Shown here one piece after another: positions 53,265 to 61,633 of a stretch of DNA of 64,000 nucleotides (position 1 is its first letter; the number at the start of each line of letters is the position of its first letter). Source of the stretch: PALSA-660 sp963726435 (GTDB lineage: Bacteria; Actinomycetota; Coriobacteriia; Anaerosomatales; PALSA-660). Location of the stretch: positions 372,001 to 436,000 of the forward strand of contig CAVSCJ010000006.1 of the NCBI GenBank assembly GCA_963726435.1, written 5' to 3'. The translations under genes and the position numbers were made by a program. The notes beneath the pieces are model-generated. The model saw only the letters and a list, made by a program, of their open reading frames with translations, was not told the origin of the DNA and made no database searches.

Positions 53265-55070
53265 TCACCTCACCAACCAGACGGCCGCCGCGACGAGCAC
53301 TAGCACTCCGGTGGCCATGAGCGCTCCGTACCACTGAGCGTCGCCGGACTGGATCTCGGTGAAGAGCCCGCCGATGCGCGAGGCGGTCGAGGCCACACCT
53401 TCGGCGATGCCGTCGATGGCGAGGCGGTCGGCGATGGCGTCGGTCACCCGCGCGATGGCCGTCGTGGGGGCCACGACGAATCGCCGCGCGAAAGCGTCGA
53501 CTCCCCAGCCCGCGAAAGCGGCGCGGGTCACGGAACGCCACGCCGGCGCGGGCTCAGCCGCAGCCGCTTCCGGACGTGCGCTCCGCCAGCCGAACGCCGC
53601 GCCGAGAAGCGCCAGCACGACGGCCGTTGCGGCTATGGGAAGCGACAGGGGCTCCGCCTCGTGGCCCAGCGCCGAGGCCAACGGGCCGCCGACGAACCCG
53701 AGCGTCAGAGCGCCCACGGCCAGCAGGGCCAGCGGAACGATCATCGTCCATGGGGATTCGTGCGCCGCCTTCGCGCCGCGCGGCTCGCCGAAGAACGCGA
53801 GTCGGGTCGCCCGGGCTGCGTACGCCGCCGTGAGCGCGCTGGCCGCCAGCAGGGCGACGCCGGCCCATGGGGCCGCCGACAGGACGGATGCGACGACCTC
53901 GTCCTTGCTGAAGAAGCCGGCCGCGGGCGGGATACCCGCCAAGGAGACCACTCCGGCGATCCAGCAGGCCGCAGTCAGGGGCATGCGGCGAGCCAGCCCG
54001 CCCATCTCGGCAAGCTCCTGGGTCCCACTCCCGTGGATCACCGACCCCGCGGAGAGGAAGAGCAGCGCCTTGAAGGCCGCGTGGGTGACCAGGTGGAAGA
54101 TCGCGACCGGCCAGGCGCCGACGCCCAGAGCCGCGAACATGAAGCCGAGCTGGCTGATCGTCGACCAGGCAAGCACCTTCTTGATGTCCCGCTGCGCGAG
54201 AGCGACGGTGGCGGCGCCGAGAGCGGTGATCGTCCCGACCGCCAGCGCCGTCATCCGCGCCGCGGGAGCGACCTCGAACAGCGGCCAGACTCGCGCGACA
54301 AGGAACACGCCGGCGGCGACCATGGTCGCGGCGTGGATCAACGCCGACACCGGCGTCGGACCCTCCATCGCGTCCGGAAGCCAGATGTGCAGCGGGAACT
54401 GGGCGGACTTCCCCACCGCTCCGAGCAGGATGCAGATGGCAGCGCCCGTGACGACGGCTGGAGCCATCGAGCCGGCCTTGCCCAGGACCGCGCTGAGCTC
54501 CAGCGTCTGGCCGTATCTCCAAAGGACCGCCATGCCGAGCAGCATCGCGGCGTCACCGACTCGGGTGACCATGAACGCTTTGCGAGCCGCCTCGGCGGCC
54601 GATGGCTTGTCGTACCAGAACCCGATGAGCAGGTAGGAGCAGGTTCCGACAAGCTCCCACCCGATGAAGAGCGAGACCAGGTCTCCGGCGAGCACGAGCC
54701 CCGCCATCGAGGCCGTGAACAGCGACAGCAGCGCGTAGTAGCGGACGTAGCCCTTCTCGCCGTGCATGTATCCGATCGAGAACAGCATCACGCAGGACGC
54801 GACCACGCCCACGACGAGAAGCATGACAGCCGCGAGCGGGGTCGCGTCGTAGCCGAGGCGCATGGCGCCGTCGCCGACGCGCATCCAGGTCACGAACGCC
54901 GACGTACCTCCGGAGAGCGAAGCCGCCCCGACCCCGAGCGCGGTCAGCGGGCCGAGAAGGGCGATCCACGCGGACGCGCGACCCCACGCGCGCACGCCCG
55001 CGCCCAGGAGCGCGGCGAGCGCCAGCGGGACCAGGACAGCCAGGTAGGGTGCCTCACGAAGGACGCTCAT
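53265..55070 (-). CDS. nuoL: NADH-quinone oxidoreductase subunit L
   Basis: 601 residues, intact. FIGWELVGTCSYLLIGFWYDKPSA and AVGKSAQFPLHIWLPDAMEGPTPVSALIHAATMV carry the pumping Glu/Lys residues, and RDIKKVLAWSTISQLGFM the second Lys. The C-terminal part includes a longer hydrophilic stretch and a last helix reached through a lateral-helix-like region. ATG overlaps the nuoK stop (ATGA). Confidence 0.96.
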   Translation of the reverse strand: MSVLREAPYLAVLVPLALAALLGAGVRAWGRASAWIALLGPLTALGVGAASLSGGTSAFVTWMRVGDGAMRLGYDATPLAAVMLLVVGVVASCVMLFSIGYMHGEKGYVRYYALLSLFTASMAGLVLAGDLVSLFIGWELVGTCSYLLIGFWYDKPSAAEAARKAFMVTRVGDAAMLLGMAVLWRYGQTLELSAVLGKAGSMAPAVVTGAAICILLGAVGKSAQFPLHIWLPDAMEGPTPVSALIHAATMVAAGVFLVARVWPLFEVAPAARMTALAVGTITALGAATVALAQRDIKKVLAWSTISQLGFMFAALGVGAWPVAIFHLVTHAAFKALLFLSAGSVIHGSGTQELAEMGGLARRMPLTAACWIAGVVSLAGIPPAAGFFSKDEVVASVLSAAPWAGVALLAASALTAAYAARATRLAFFGEPRGAKAAHESPWTMIVPLALLAVGALTLGFVGGPLASALGHEAEPLSLPIAATAVVLALLGAAFGWRSARPEAAAAEPAPAWRSVTRAAFAGWGVDAFARRFVVAPTTAIARVTDAIADRLAIDGIAEGVASTASRIGGLFTEIQSGDAQWYGALMATGVLVLVAAAVWLVR

Positions 55071-55358
55071 CCGCGCACCTCCGTGATCTGGTCGATGCGC
55101 GTGCGACCGCGTCGCACCAGAGACACGAGCAGGCCGATCCCGATGGCCGCCTCAGCTGCACCAACGGCGAGCACTAGGAGAACGTACCCTTGGCCGGCTG
55201 CTGCGGTGGTGCCCGCGGCCGCAGTAGGCGACCAGGAGCAACGAGGCCCCGCCGAGCATGACCTCTATCGAGGCCAGGACGGCGACGAGGTCCCGTCGCG
55301 TCAGCACGCCGTAGAGACCGGCGCCGACGAGCACGCACGAGAGCACGAGCGTGTTCAC
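55067..55358 (-). CDS. nuoK: NADH-quinone oxidoreductase subunit K (one frameshift)
   Basis: 96 residues after deleting one extra base at 55223 that separates LLLVAY from AAAGTTAAAGQGYVLLVL. Three helices; the Glu in LASIEVMLGGASLLL and that in VGAAEAAIGIGLLVSL are the conserved intramembrane carboxylates. GTG overlaps the nuoJ stop and the end overlaps nuoL. Confidence 0.93.
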
Positions 55359-55843
55359 TTCGAATCGCCTCCCCCCACGATGGCGAGCGCGGCGGCCAGC
55401 CCGGCGAGCAGGACCACGCCCGCGATCTCGAATTGCGGCAGAAGGGACCCGAGTAGCGCGTCGGCCGTCTGCTCGACTGTCACCCCGACCAGAGGCGCGG
55501 CCGCCGGAGGAAGCTCCCGAAGGGCCAGCACGAGAACAGCCGCCAGACCCACACTGACCGTGGCCGAGCCGAAGTCGAACTTGCGGGCTATCGCGCGAGA
55601 CTCCGTATCGCGACCCATAGCGGTGATGGCCAGCAGGAACAGGACGAGCACTCCTCCCACGTACACGAAGATCTCGGCGACGGAGAGGAGTCCGAAGCCG
55701 TACCAGGCGTAGAGGCCCGCGATCCCGAGCAGAAAGGCGCCGAGCCCGAGCATGAGGCGCGTCATCTCGCGCACCATCACGACGACGGCAGCTCCCGCGA
55801 CCGTGAGAGCGGCGAGTGCCCACCAAAGGATCGTCACACTCAC
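55355..55843 (-). CDS. nuoJ: NADH-quinone oxidoreductase subunit J
   Basis: 162 residues, five helices. LLGIAGLYAWYGFGLLSVAEIFVYVGGVLVLFL is the signature helix-3 region with the flexible pi-bulge sequence of ND6/NuoJ. GTG overlaps the stop of the nuoI fusion gene (GTGA). Confidence 0.93.
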   Translation of the reverse strand: MSVTILWWALAALTVAGAAVVVMVREMTRLMLGLGAFLLGIAGLYAWYGFGLLSVAEIFVYVGGVLVLFLLAITAMGRDTESRAIARKFDFGSATVSVGLAAVLVLALRELPPAAAPLVGVTVEQTADALLGSLLPQFEIAGVVLLAGLAAALAIVGGGDSK

Positions 55844-57897
55844 GAGCGCTCACCTGCTTTCGGCGCTATCGGGCACGCGGGCGCCTCGATCCCGTCGCGG
55901 CCGGTGGACCGCGTGGGCACGGAGTCCCGCAGCATCTCGCCCTTGTCGAAGAGCATGAGGTCGCGATGGTAGAAGGACATCTCGTACTGCCCTGAGTGGA
56001 CCAGGGCCATGGTCGGGCACTGCTCCGCGCACAGACCGCAGAAGCAGCACTTGGACAGGTCGAGGTCGTAGGTGGTCACGCAGCGAGCGCCGGGAGTGTC
56101 GACGCGCTCGACCTTGAGGCAGTAGTCGGGACAGGTGCGGGCGCAGAACGTGCAGCCGATGCAGACCTCCGAGCAACAACGGAGGCAGCGCGCCGCGTCG
56201 TGCATCGCACCGTCGAACTCGAGTCCCGACTCGATCGGGCGGAAGTCCTTCACACGCTCCTGCGGATCGACCATCGCCATGGGCGCGCGGAGCCTGTCAG
56301 CCTCCACGCCGTCCAGAACCGCCGCCTCGTACTTGCGGAACACGGGAACGGGTCGCGGCGTACGCCCCTCGGCGACGTCCAGACCCTGCAGGAAGCGGTG
56401 TATCGACTCCGCCGCCTCGTGACCGGTCGCCATCGAGCCGATCGCCGATCCCGGACCCGTCACGACCTCCCCGCATGCGAACACTCCGCCCCCGCTCGTC
56501 GTGAAGAGTGTTCCGTCGACCTTGAGGTTCCCGCGCTCGTTGAGCTCGACGTCGCTGCCCTCTATCAGCGGCTCCAGGACGCTCGCCTGCCCGATGGCGA
56601 AGACGACCACATCGGCTGCGAGCACCTGGGTGTTCTCCCCCATCTTGGGAGCGAAGCGGCCGGTCTCGTCGAAGACGGAGAGGCATTCGCGCACGCGAAG
56701 TCCGGTGACGTGACCGTGCGCGACCATGACCTCCTCGGGGCCGACCGAGCAGCTGGCGACGACGCCCTCGTCCAGCGCCTCCTCGATCTCCCAAGGATGC
56801 GCGGGGACCTCCTCCATCGACTCGAGCGAGGCCATGCGGACGGCCGACGCCCCGGTACGCAGGGCGCAGCGGGCGACGTCCACAGCAACGTTGCCGCCGC
56901 CGATGACCAGCACCCGCTTGCCCGTCACGCCGGTCTCGCCGGTCCAGTTGGCCTGGTGGAGGAACTCCAGGGCGCCGCGCACTCCTTCTGCGTCGGCTCC
57001 CGGGATCGGCAGTATGCGGCTCGCCTGCAGCCCGGCGGCAATGAGAACCGCGCCGTTGTCTTTGCGCAGCTTCTCCAGAGTGATGTCCTTGCCGACTTCC
57101 ACGGAGCAGTGCAGCTCCAGGCCCATCGTCACCAGGTCGTCGATCTCGGAGTGGAGTACCTCACGCGGAAGGCGGTACGCAGGCACTCCGGCGTAGAGCT
57201 GCCCGCCGGGCTTGTCGTATTTGTCGTACATCGTGACCTTGTAGCCGAGCCGCATCAGGTCCAGCGCGGCGGCCAGGCCCGAGGGGCCCGCGCCGATAAT
57301 GGCAACGGTCTTGTCCTGGGTGACAGGCAGCGCCTTCACCCGTTCCTTGCGCACCTTCGCGTACTGCTCCTGGGCGAAGCGGTGGAGCGGACGGATGGCG
57401 ATCGGCTCGTCGTAGCGCCCGCGCGTGCACGCGCCCTCGCACGGGTGATGGCAGATGCGACCCAACACGCCTGGCATGATGTTGCGCTCGCGCACCAGCT
57501 CGTACGCCTCGGCGACCTTGCCGTCCGCGATGAGGTAGTTCTGGCCTCGCGCATCGACGTTGGACGGACAGGTTCCCATGCATGGCGCGAGCCGGTCGAT
57601 CGCCAGCAGCGAGGCGATCGCCTCGTTGTGATGGGTCGGCTCGGCGGAGATCAGCGCCACGTCGTCGAAGCCGAGCACGCCTCTCAGACGAAGGGCCCCG
57701 CGCCACCGCGGGTTCATCGTCATCTTCACGAACGGGTAGCGCAGCGTCTGGGGCTTCTCGAGGGAGCGCCGAGCTGTGATCGACAGCCCGGCGAATATCG
57801 AGCGCCATGCCGATAGGAAAGCGTCGAGGCCCCGCTTCGGGGTCCCGCTCACGTTCAGCACGCCGGACTCGGCATCGGGGCGGCTCACCTCAGCCAT
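55840..57897 (-). CDS. NuoI fused with an internal GltD/NfnB-like FAD-NAD(P) oxidoreductase module
   Basis: 685 residues, intact frame. Residues 30-72 (WRSIFAGLSITARRSLEKP, then TLRYPF and RWRG) match the amphipathic N-terminus of NuoI. Residues about 90-190 are a GltD-type Fe-S domain with Cys106, Cys110, Cys149, Cys153 and Cys157. FAD binding is at IGAGPSGLAAAL (201-212) and NAD(P) binding at GGGNVAVDVARC (333-344); ACGEVVTGPGSAIGSMATG (474-492) closes the flavin site. Residues 571-650 are the NuoI double [4Fe-4S] ferredoxin: Cys579, 582, 585, 589 and Cys617, 620, 623, 627, then the NuoI tail FYHRDLMLFDKGEML. It sits where nuoI belongs, between nuoH and nuoJ. Start is the ATG at 57897; a GTG at 57888 overlapping the nuoH stop is possible. 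Likely carries electrons from NAD(P)H, or exchanges with ferredoxin, directly into complex I. Confidence 0.9.
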   Translation of the reverse strand: MAEVSRPDAESGVLNVSGTPKRGLDAFLSAWRSIFAGLSITARRSLEKPQTLRYPFVKMTMNPRWRGALRLRGVLGFDDVALISAEPTHHNEAIASLLAIDRLAPCMGTCPSNVDARGQNYLIADGKVAEAYELVRERNIMPGVLGRICHHPCEGACTRGRYDEPIAIRPLHRFAQEQYAKVRKERVKALPVTQDKTVAIIGAGPSGLAAALDLMRLGYKVTMYDKYDKPGGQLYAGVPAYRLPREVLHSEIDDLVTMGLELHCSVEVGKDITLEKLRKDNGAVLIAAGLQASRILPIPGADAEGVRGALEFLHQANWTGETGVTGKRVLVIGGGNVAVDVARCALRTGASAVRMASLESMEEVPAHPWEIEEALDEGVVASCSVGPEEVMVAHGHVTGLRVRECLSVFDETGRFAPKMGENTQVLAADVVVFAIGQASVLEPLIEGSDVELNERGNLKVDGTLFTTSGGGVFACGEVVTGPGSAIGSMATGHEAAESIHRFLQGLDVAEGRTPRPVPVFRKYEAAVLDGVEADRLRAPMAMVDPQERVKDFRPIESGLEFDGAMHDAARCLRCCSEVCIGCTFCARTCPDYCLKVERVDTPGARCVTTYDLDLSKCCFCGLCAEQCPTMALVHSGQYEMSFYHRDLMLFDKGEMLRDSVPTRSTGRDGIEAPACPIAPKAGERS

Positions 57898-58841
57898 ACG
57901 ACTGCCACCGCCCCCGCCACGAGCAACTGCACCAACGCGATGGGCGTCAGGACCTTCCAGGCGAGGCGCATGAGCTGATCCGCCCGGAAGCGCGGGAGAG
58001 TCCATTTGACCCACGCGATCAACGTGATGAGAGCGATCGCCTTGACGAGCAAGACGAGCGCCCCGAGCGCTCCGGGCAGACCGTTCGTCCCGCCCAGGAA
58101 CACCGCAGCGCCGAAGAGCGAGGCTCCGAGCATCGCTCCGTACTCGGACATCATGAAGATCGCCCACCGGATGCCGCTGTAGTCGGCGAAGTAACCGGCG
58201 ACCAGTTCGGACTCGGCCTCGGCCAGGTCGAACGGTCCGCGGTTCATCTCCGCGATCGACGCGATCATGTAGACGATGAAGCCGACAGCGAACAGAGGGA
58301 TCCACCACCAACGCCAGGCACCCATCACGACCGAGGGTCGCATCGAGCCCGCCACGACCACGAGCGCCAGAACGGACAGCGTGCGAGGGATCTCGTAGCT
58401 GACCATCTGCGCAGCCCCGCGGATCCCGCCGATGGTCGCGTACGTGTTCGCGGACGACCAACCGCCCAACAACACGCCGAGTACCGACATCGACGGGACG
58501 GCTAGGAAGAGCAGTATCCCGACCGTCGAGTCGAGCGGCGCCCAGCCGGTCACGAGTGGTATCAGCACCAAGGCGATGGCGGTCGGCGCGAAGACGAGCA
58601 ACGGGGCCATGCGGAAGATGCGCGGGTCGGCCGCTTTCGGAGTGACGTCCTCCTTCAGAACCAGCTTCACCGTGTCGGCGAGGGTCTGCAGCAGCCCCGC
58701 CGGGCCGGCCTGCTGCGGACCGAAACGCATCTGTATGCGGGCGGCCACCTTCCTCTCCCACCACACGCCGAACAGTGCAGCCAAGGCGATGGCGATCCCG
58801 CACAGAAGTCCCGCGAGCACACCCCACAGCAGCGTGATCAC
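57885..58841 (-). CDS. nuoH: NADH-quinone oxidoreductase subunit H
   Basis: 318 residues, eight helices. WWERKVAARIQMRFGPQQAGPAGLLQTLADTVKL and AEMNRGPFDLAEAESELVAGY are the quinone-channel signatures, with the loop acidic residues retained. GTG overlaps nuoD and the end overlaps the nuoI fusion gene. Confidence 0.96.
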   Translation of the reverse strand: MITLLWGVLAGLLCGIAIALAALFGVWWERKVAARIQMRFGPQQAGPAGLLQTLADTVKLVLKEDVTPKAADPRIFRMAPLLVFAPTAIALVLIPLVTGWAPLDSTVGILLFLAVPSMSVLGVLLGGWSSANTYATIGGIRGAAQMVSYEIPRTLSVLALVVVAGSMRPSVVMGAWRWWWIPLFAVGFIVYMIASIAEMNRGPFDLAEAESELVAGYFADYSGIRWAIFMMSEYGAMLGASLFGAAVFLGGTNGLPGALGALVLLVKAIALITLIAWVKWTLPRFRADQLMRLAWKVLTPIALVQLLVAGAVAVVWLR

Positions 58842-59983
58842 CGGTCCACCTCCCCGAACACCGGGTCGAGCGAACCGAGGATGACGACCAGGTCACTGAT
58901 AGTGTGCCCGGGAGCCAGCTGCTCGATGAGCTGGAGGTTGCAGAAGGCCGGTGAGCGTACCTTCAGCCGATAGGGTCTGGGCGAGCCGTCGGACACCAGG
59001 TAGACGCCGAGAGAACCACGAGCCGACTCGATGTGGTCGTACGCGTCGCCCGGCCTCGGGCGCAGCAGGCGCGGGAGCCCGTCGGCCATGACCGGACCTG
59101 CCTCGATCTGGTCCAATGCCTGTTCGACGATCCTGCAGGATTCGATCGACTCGAGCAGCTTGATCCGGCTCCGGTCGAAGCAGTCGCCGTTCTCGCCGAC
59201 CGGTACCCTGAAGTCCAGGCGCGGGTAGACGGAGTACGGATCGTTCTTCCGGATGTCGAATGTGACGCCGCTCCCGCGGGCAGTGGGACCGGTCGCGCCC
59301 CAGGCGATCGCCTCCGCCGCACTCAGCAGACCGATGCCCTTCATGCGTTCGGCCGCGATGTAGTTGCTGAAGAAGAGATCGTCGAGCGCATGCAGGCGGT
59401 CCGGGATCACACGGATGGCCTCCCGGCACTTCTCGACCCACCCGTCGGGCAGGTCCGCGGAAACGCCGCCCGGGCGCACGTAGTTGTACGTCAGACGAGA
59501 TCCGCACAGAGCGTCGAAGAGATCGATCACGTACTCGCGGACCTCGAACGCCCAGACGAATGCGGTGAACGCGCCGGTGTCGGCGCCCGACCCTCCCATC
59601 GCCATCATGTGGCTGGCGATACGCTGCAACTCGCACACGATGACGCGGATGTACTCCGCCCGTTCCGGGACGCGGATGCCGGCCAGACGCTCGACGGCTC
59701 GGCAGTAGGCCCAGTTCGCGTACATCGAGCCGACGTAGTCGAGCCGGTCGGTGAGCGGCATCACCTGCAGGTAAGTGCGGTTCTCGGCCATCTTCTCGAT
59801 GCCGCGGTGCAGGTAGCCGATCACTGCGCTCGCCTTGAGGATGACCTCACCGTCGAGATTGGCGACTATCCGGCATACGCCATGAGTCGAGGGGTGCGAG
59901 GGACCCACGTTCAGGACGAGCTCGTCGACCGAGCGCCCCTGCTCGTCCGTCACCGAACGCGTGCTCTCTACCTCGACAGCCAC
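58838..59983 (-). CDS. nuoD: NADH-quinone oxidoreductase subunit D
   Basis: 381 residues from the GTG at 59983, chosen because AGGAGGT lies 7 nt upstream; a GTG at 59992 is also in frame. 49-kDa-type subunit: NVGPSHPSTHGV contains the quinone-contact His, GYLHRGIEK and DRLDYVGSM follow, and LTYNYVRPGGV and the C-terminal IVVILGSLDPVFGEVDR-like end are standard. It forms the quinone pocket with NuoB. nuoC and nuoD are separate genes. Confidence 0.96.
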   Translation of the reverse strand: MAVEVESTRSVTDEQGRSVDELVLNVGPSHPSTHGVCRIVANLDGEVILKASAVIGYLHRGIEKMAENRTYLQVMPLTDRLDYVGSMYANWAYCRAVERLAGIRVPERAEYIRVIVCELQRIASHMMAMGGSGADTGAFTAFVWAFEVREYVIDLFDALCGSRLTYNYVRPGGVSADLPDGWVEKCREAIRVIPDRLHALDDLFFSNYIAAERMKGIGLLSAAEAIAWGATGPTARGSGVTFDIRKNDPYSVYPRLDFRVPVGENGDCFDRSRIKLLESIESCRIVEQALDQIEAGPVMADGLPRLLRPRPGDAYDHIESARGSLGVYLVSDGSPRPYRLKVRSPAFCNLQLIEQLAPGHTISDLVVILGSLDPVFGEVDR

Positions 59984-59998
59984 TTGTCGCACCTCCTC

Positions 59999-60481
59999 TC
60001 AGATGTAGTCCGGCCGGCGTATCACTGAATCGTCGACGTAGTCCTTGCGAAGAGGGTGCCCCACCCAATCGTCGGGAAGCAGGATCCGTCGGAGATCGGG
60101 GTGTCCCCGGAACTCGACCCCGAAGAGGTCGTAGACCTCGCGCTCCTGCCATCCCGCGGCGGGCCACAGATCGGTGAAGGTGTCGACGACGGCATCTCCG
60201 CGAGGGATCTCGGCCTTCACGAAGATGCCGACCCCGAACTCGGCCGACTGCAGCCGGTAGACCATCTCGAAGACCTCGCCCCGATCCACCGCCGTGACGA
60301 ACCCGAAGCGCTCGAATCCCAGCGCCCTCAGGTTCTCAGCGGCTTGGTGCAGCGCGTCACCGGGCACCTGCAGGACGCCGTCGGCGAACTCGATCGAGAA
60401 CAGCGGGCACAGGTCGGGGTAGACGGCGCACAGTTCGCGGCGCAGGTACTCCAAGTTGGTCTCGCCCTCGCGCGCGCTCAC
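59999..60481 (-). CDS. nuoC: NADH-quinone oxidoreductase subunit C
   Basis: 160 residues, 30-kDa family. WPAAGWQEREVYDLFGVEFRGHPDLRRILLPDDW is the family signature close to the C-terminus, ending LRKDY. Its start overlaps the nuoB stop by 4 nt; the AGGAGGT preceding nuoD begins within 10 nt of its stop. Confidence 0.95.
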   Translation of the reverse strand: MSAREGETNLEYLRRELCAVYPDLCPLFSIEFADGVLQVPGDALHQAAENLRALGFERFGFVTAVDRGEVFEMVYRLQSAEFGVGIFVKAEIPRGDAVVDTFTDLWPAAGWQEREVYDLFGVEFRGHPDLRRILLPDDWVGHPLRKDYVDDSVIRRPDYI

Positions 60482-61104
60482 AGGGACTCTCCCTCGCTTG
60501 TGGGATGGGTCTTGCCCGAGTCGCCGATCGGCCGCACGGCGTTGATAGTGCCTCTCCGTGGCGTGTCGGACTCGGGGAGAGTCAGCTCGCGATCATACGT
60601 CCTGTCCTCTGCCAGTGATCGCGTCCTGATCTGTTGACGCAACTGGAGCACCGCGTCCTGCAGCGCTTCAGGCCGAGGCGGGCATCCGGAGAGGTAGACG
60701 TCCACAGGCATGAACTCGTCGATCCCACGAACGACCGAGTAGGTGTCGTAGTAGAAGATCCCGCCGCTCACGGTGCAGTTCCCCATGGCGATCACGTACT
60801 TGGGCTCCGGCATCTGGTCGTAGAGACGCCGCACGGCCGGCTGCATCCTCTTGGTGATGGTGCCGGCAACGATCATCACATCGACGTGCCGCGGGTCGGG
60901 GCGCGGGAACGTCCCCAAGCGGTCGAAGTCGAACTTGGAGAACGAAGCGGCGATGAGTTCCATCGCACAGCAAGCCGTGCCCATGGGCATCGCCCAGAGA
61001 GACTGCCCGCGCGACCAGTCGGCCAACGCATCCATACTCGTCAGGATGATGCCGCCGCCGGGGACGCTCTCCAAAGCAGAGGTCAGCGAGTCGACTAGCG
61101 CCAC
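60478..61104 (-). CDS. nuoB: NADH-quinone oxidoreductase subunit B
   Basis: 208 residues, GTG overlapping the nuoA stop by 10 nt. The N2 cluster ligands are the tandem cysteines in MGTACCAMELIAA plus those in MGNCTVSGGIF and SGCPPRPEAL. A C-terminal extension of about 40 polar residues follows the conserved domain. N2 passes electrons to quinone. Confidence 0.96.
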   Translation of the reverse strand: MALVDSLTSALESVPGGGIILTSMDALADWSRGQSLWAMPMGTACCAMELIAASFSKFDFDRLGTFPRPDPRHVDVMIVAGTITKRMQPAVRRLYDQMPEPKYVIAMGNCTVSGGIFYYDTYSVVRGIDEFMPVDVYLSGCPPRPEALQDAVLQLRQQIRTRSLAEDRTYDRELTLPESDTPRRGTINAVRPIGDSGKTHPTSEGESL

Positions 61105-61460
61105 TGAAGCGCTCCCGTCTTCCACGCGTACGCGAGACCGAACGCGAGCAACCCTGCGAACCCGAGCAGCGCGAACCCCCCAGCGAGGTCGCCACGGATA
61201 CGGGTCGCCACCGCGAACAACAGGACGGACTCCACGTCGAAGATCACGAAGAGCACCGCGATCGACGCGAAACGCAGCGGATAGCGAACGTGCGGCTCGC
61301 CGCCCTGCGGCATGCCGCACTCGTAGGGCTCGAGTTTGTTCGCATTGGGCTTGCGCGGCGATAGGAGCTTGTTCGCGCCGAAGACGAGTCCCACGAAGGC
61401 GACAGCCGCCACCGCGGCGCCCAACAGGAAGAGAAACGTCTGCGTGGACTCCGCCGGCAC
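61095..61460 (-). CDS. nuoA: NADH-quinone oxidoreductase subunit A
   Basis: 121 residues from a GTG with GGATGGAG upstream, giving the usual NuoA length; a TTG at 61511 would add 17 residues. Three helices; YECGMPQGGEPHVRYPLRFASIAVLFVIFDVESVLLF is the family signature, with the Glu/Asp near the membrane. First gene of the nuo operon. Confidence 0.94.
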   Translation of the reverse strand: MPAESTQTFLFLLGAAVAAVAFVGLVFGANKLLSPRKPNANKLEPYECGMPQGGEPHVRYPLRFASIAVLFVIFDVESVLLFAVATRIRGDLAGGFALLGFAGLLAFGLAYAWKTGALQWR

Positions 61461-61558
61461 GCTCGCTCCATCCACTCGCCGAGTACCTGCCCGTGAATAC
61501 GTCCCAATCAAGACGACGGGGACACCCTGTTCTCAACGGCCATCCCCGCCGCACACGG

Positions 61559-61588
61559 ATTCTAGGACAAGGGTGGATACTTTGTAAA
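61559..61588 (-). promoter_or_regulatory. Putative nuo operon promoter
   Basis: TTTACA (61583-61588), 18-nt spacer, TAGAAT (61559-61564) on the minus strand, about 100 nt upstream of the nuoA start. The -35 box lies within the palindrome at 61579-61602. Confidence 0.55.
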
Positions 61589-61602
61589 CGTAGTTACAAA
61601 GT
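61579..61602. promoter_or_regulatory. Palindromic operator, Rex-like, upstream of nuo
   Basis: ACTTTGTAA and its exact reverse complement TTACAAAGT are separated by 6 nt, giving the core TTGTAA-N6-TTACAA. It resembles the redox-sensor Rex site TTGTGA-N6-TCACAA with A/T replacing G/C in each arm. Rex controls nuo in Streptomyces. Overlap with the -35 box suggests repression. The regulator identity is inferred. Confidence 0.6.
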
Positions 61603-61633
61603 CCTGCATCATCGCAGGTAGGATGTCGTGCGG

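Noticed and set aside
53661..55712. A 683-codon plus-strand frame antisense to nuoL and nuoK, and similar frames at 55996-57816 and 62027-63652
   Set aside because: Composition is that of reverse-complemented membrane or ATPase genes and no domain is seen. The minus-strand genes are intact and well conserved.
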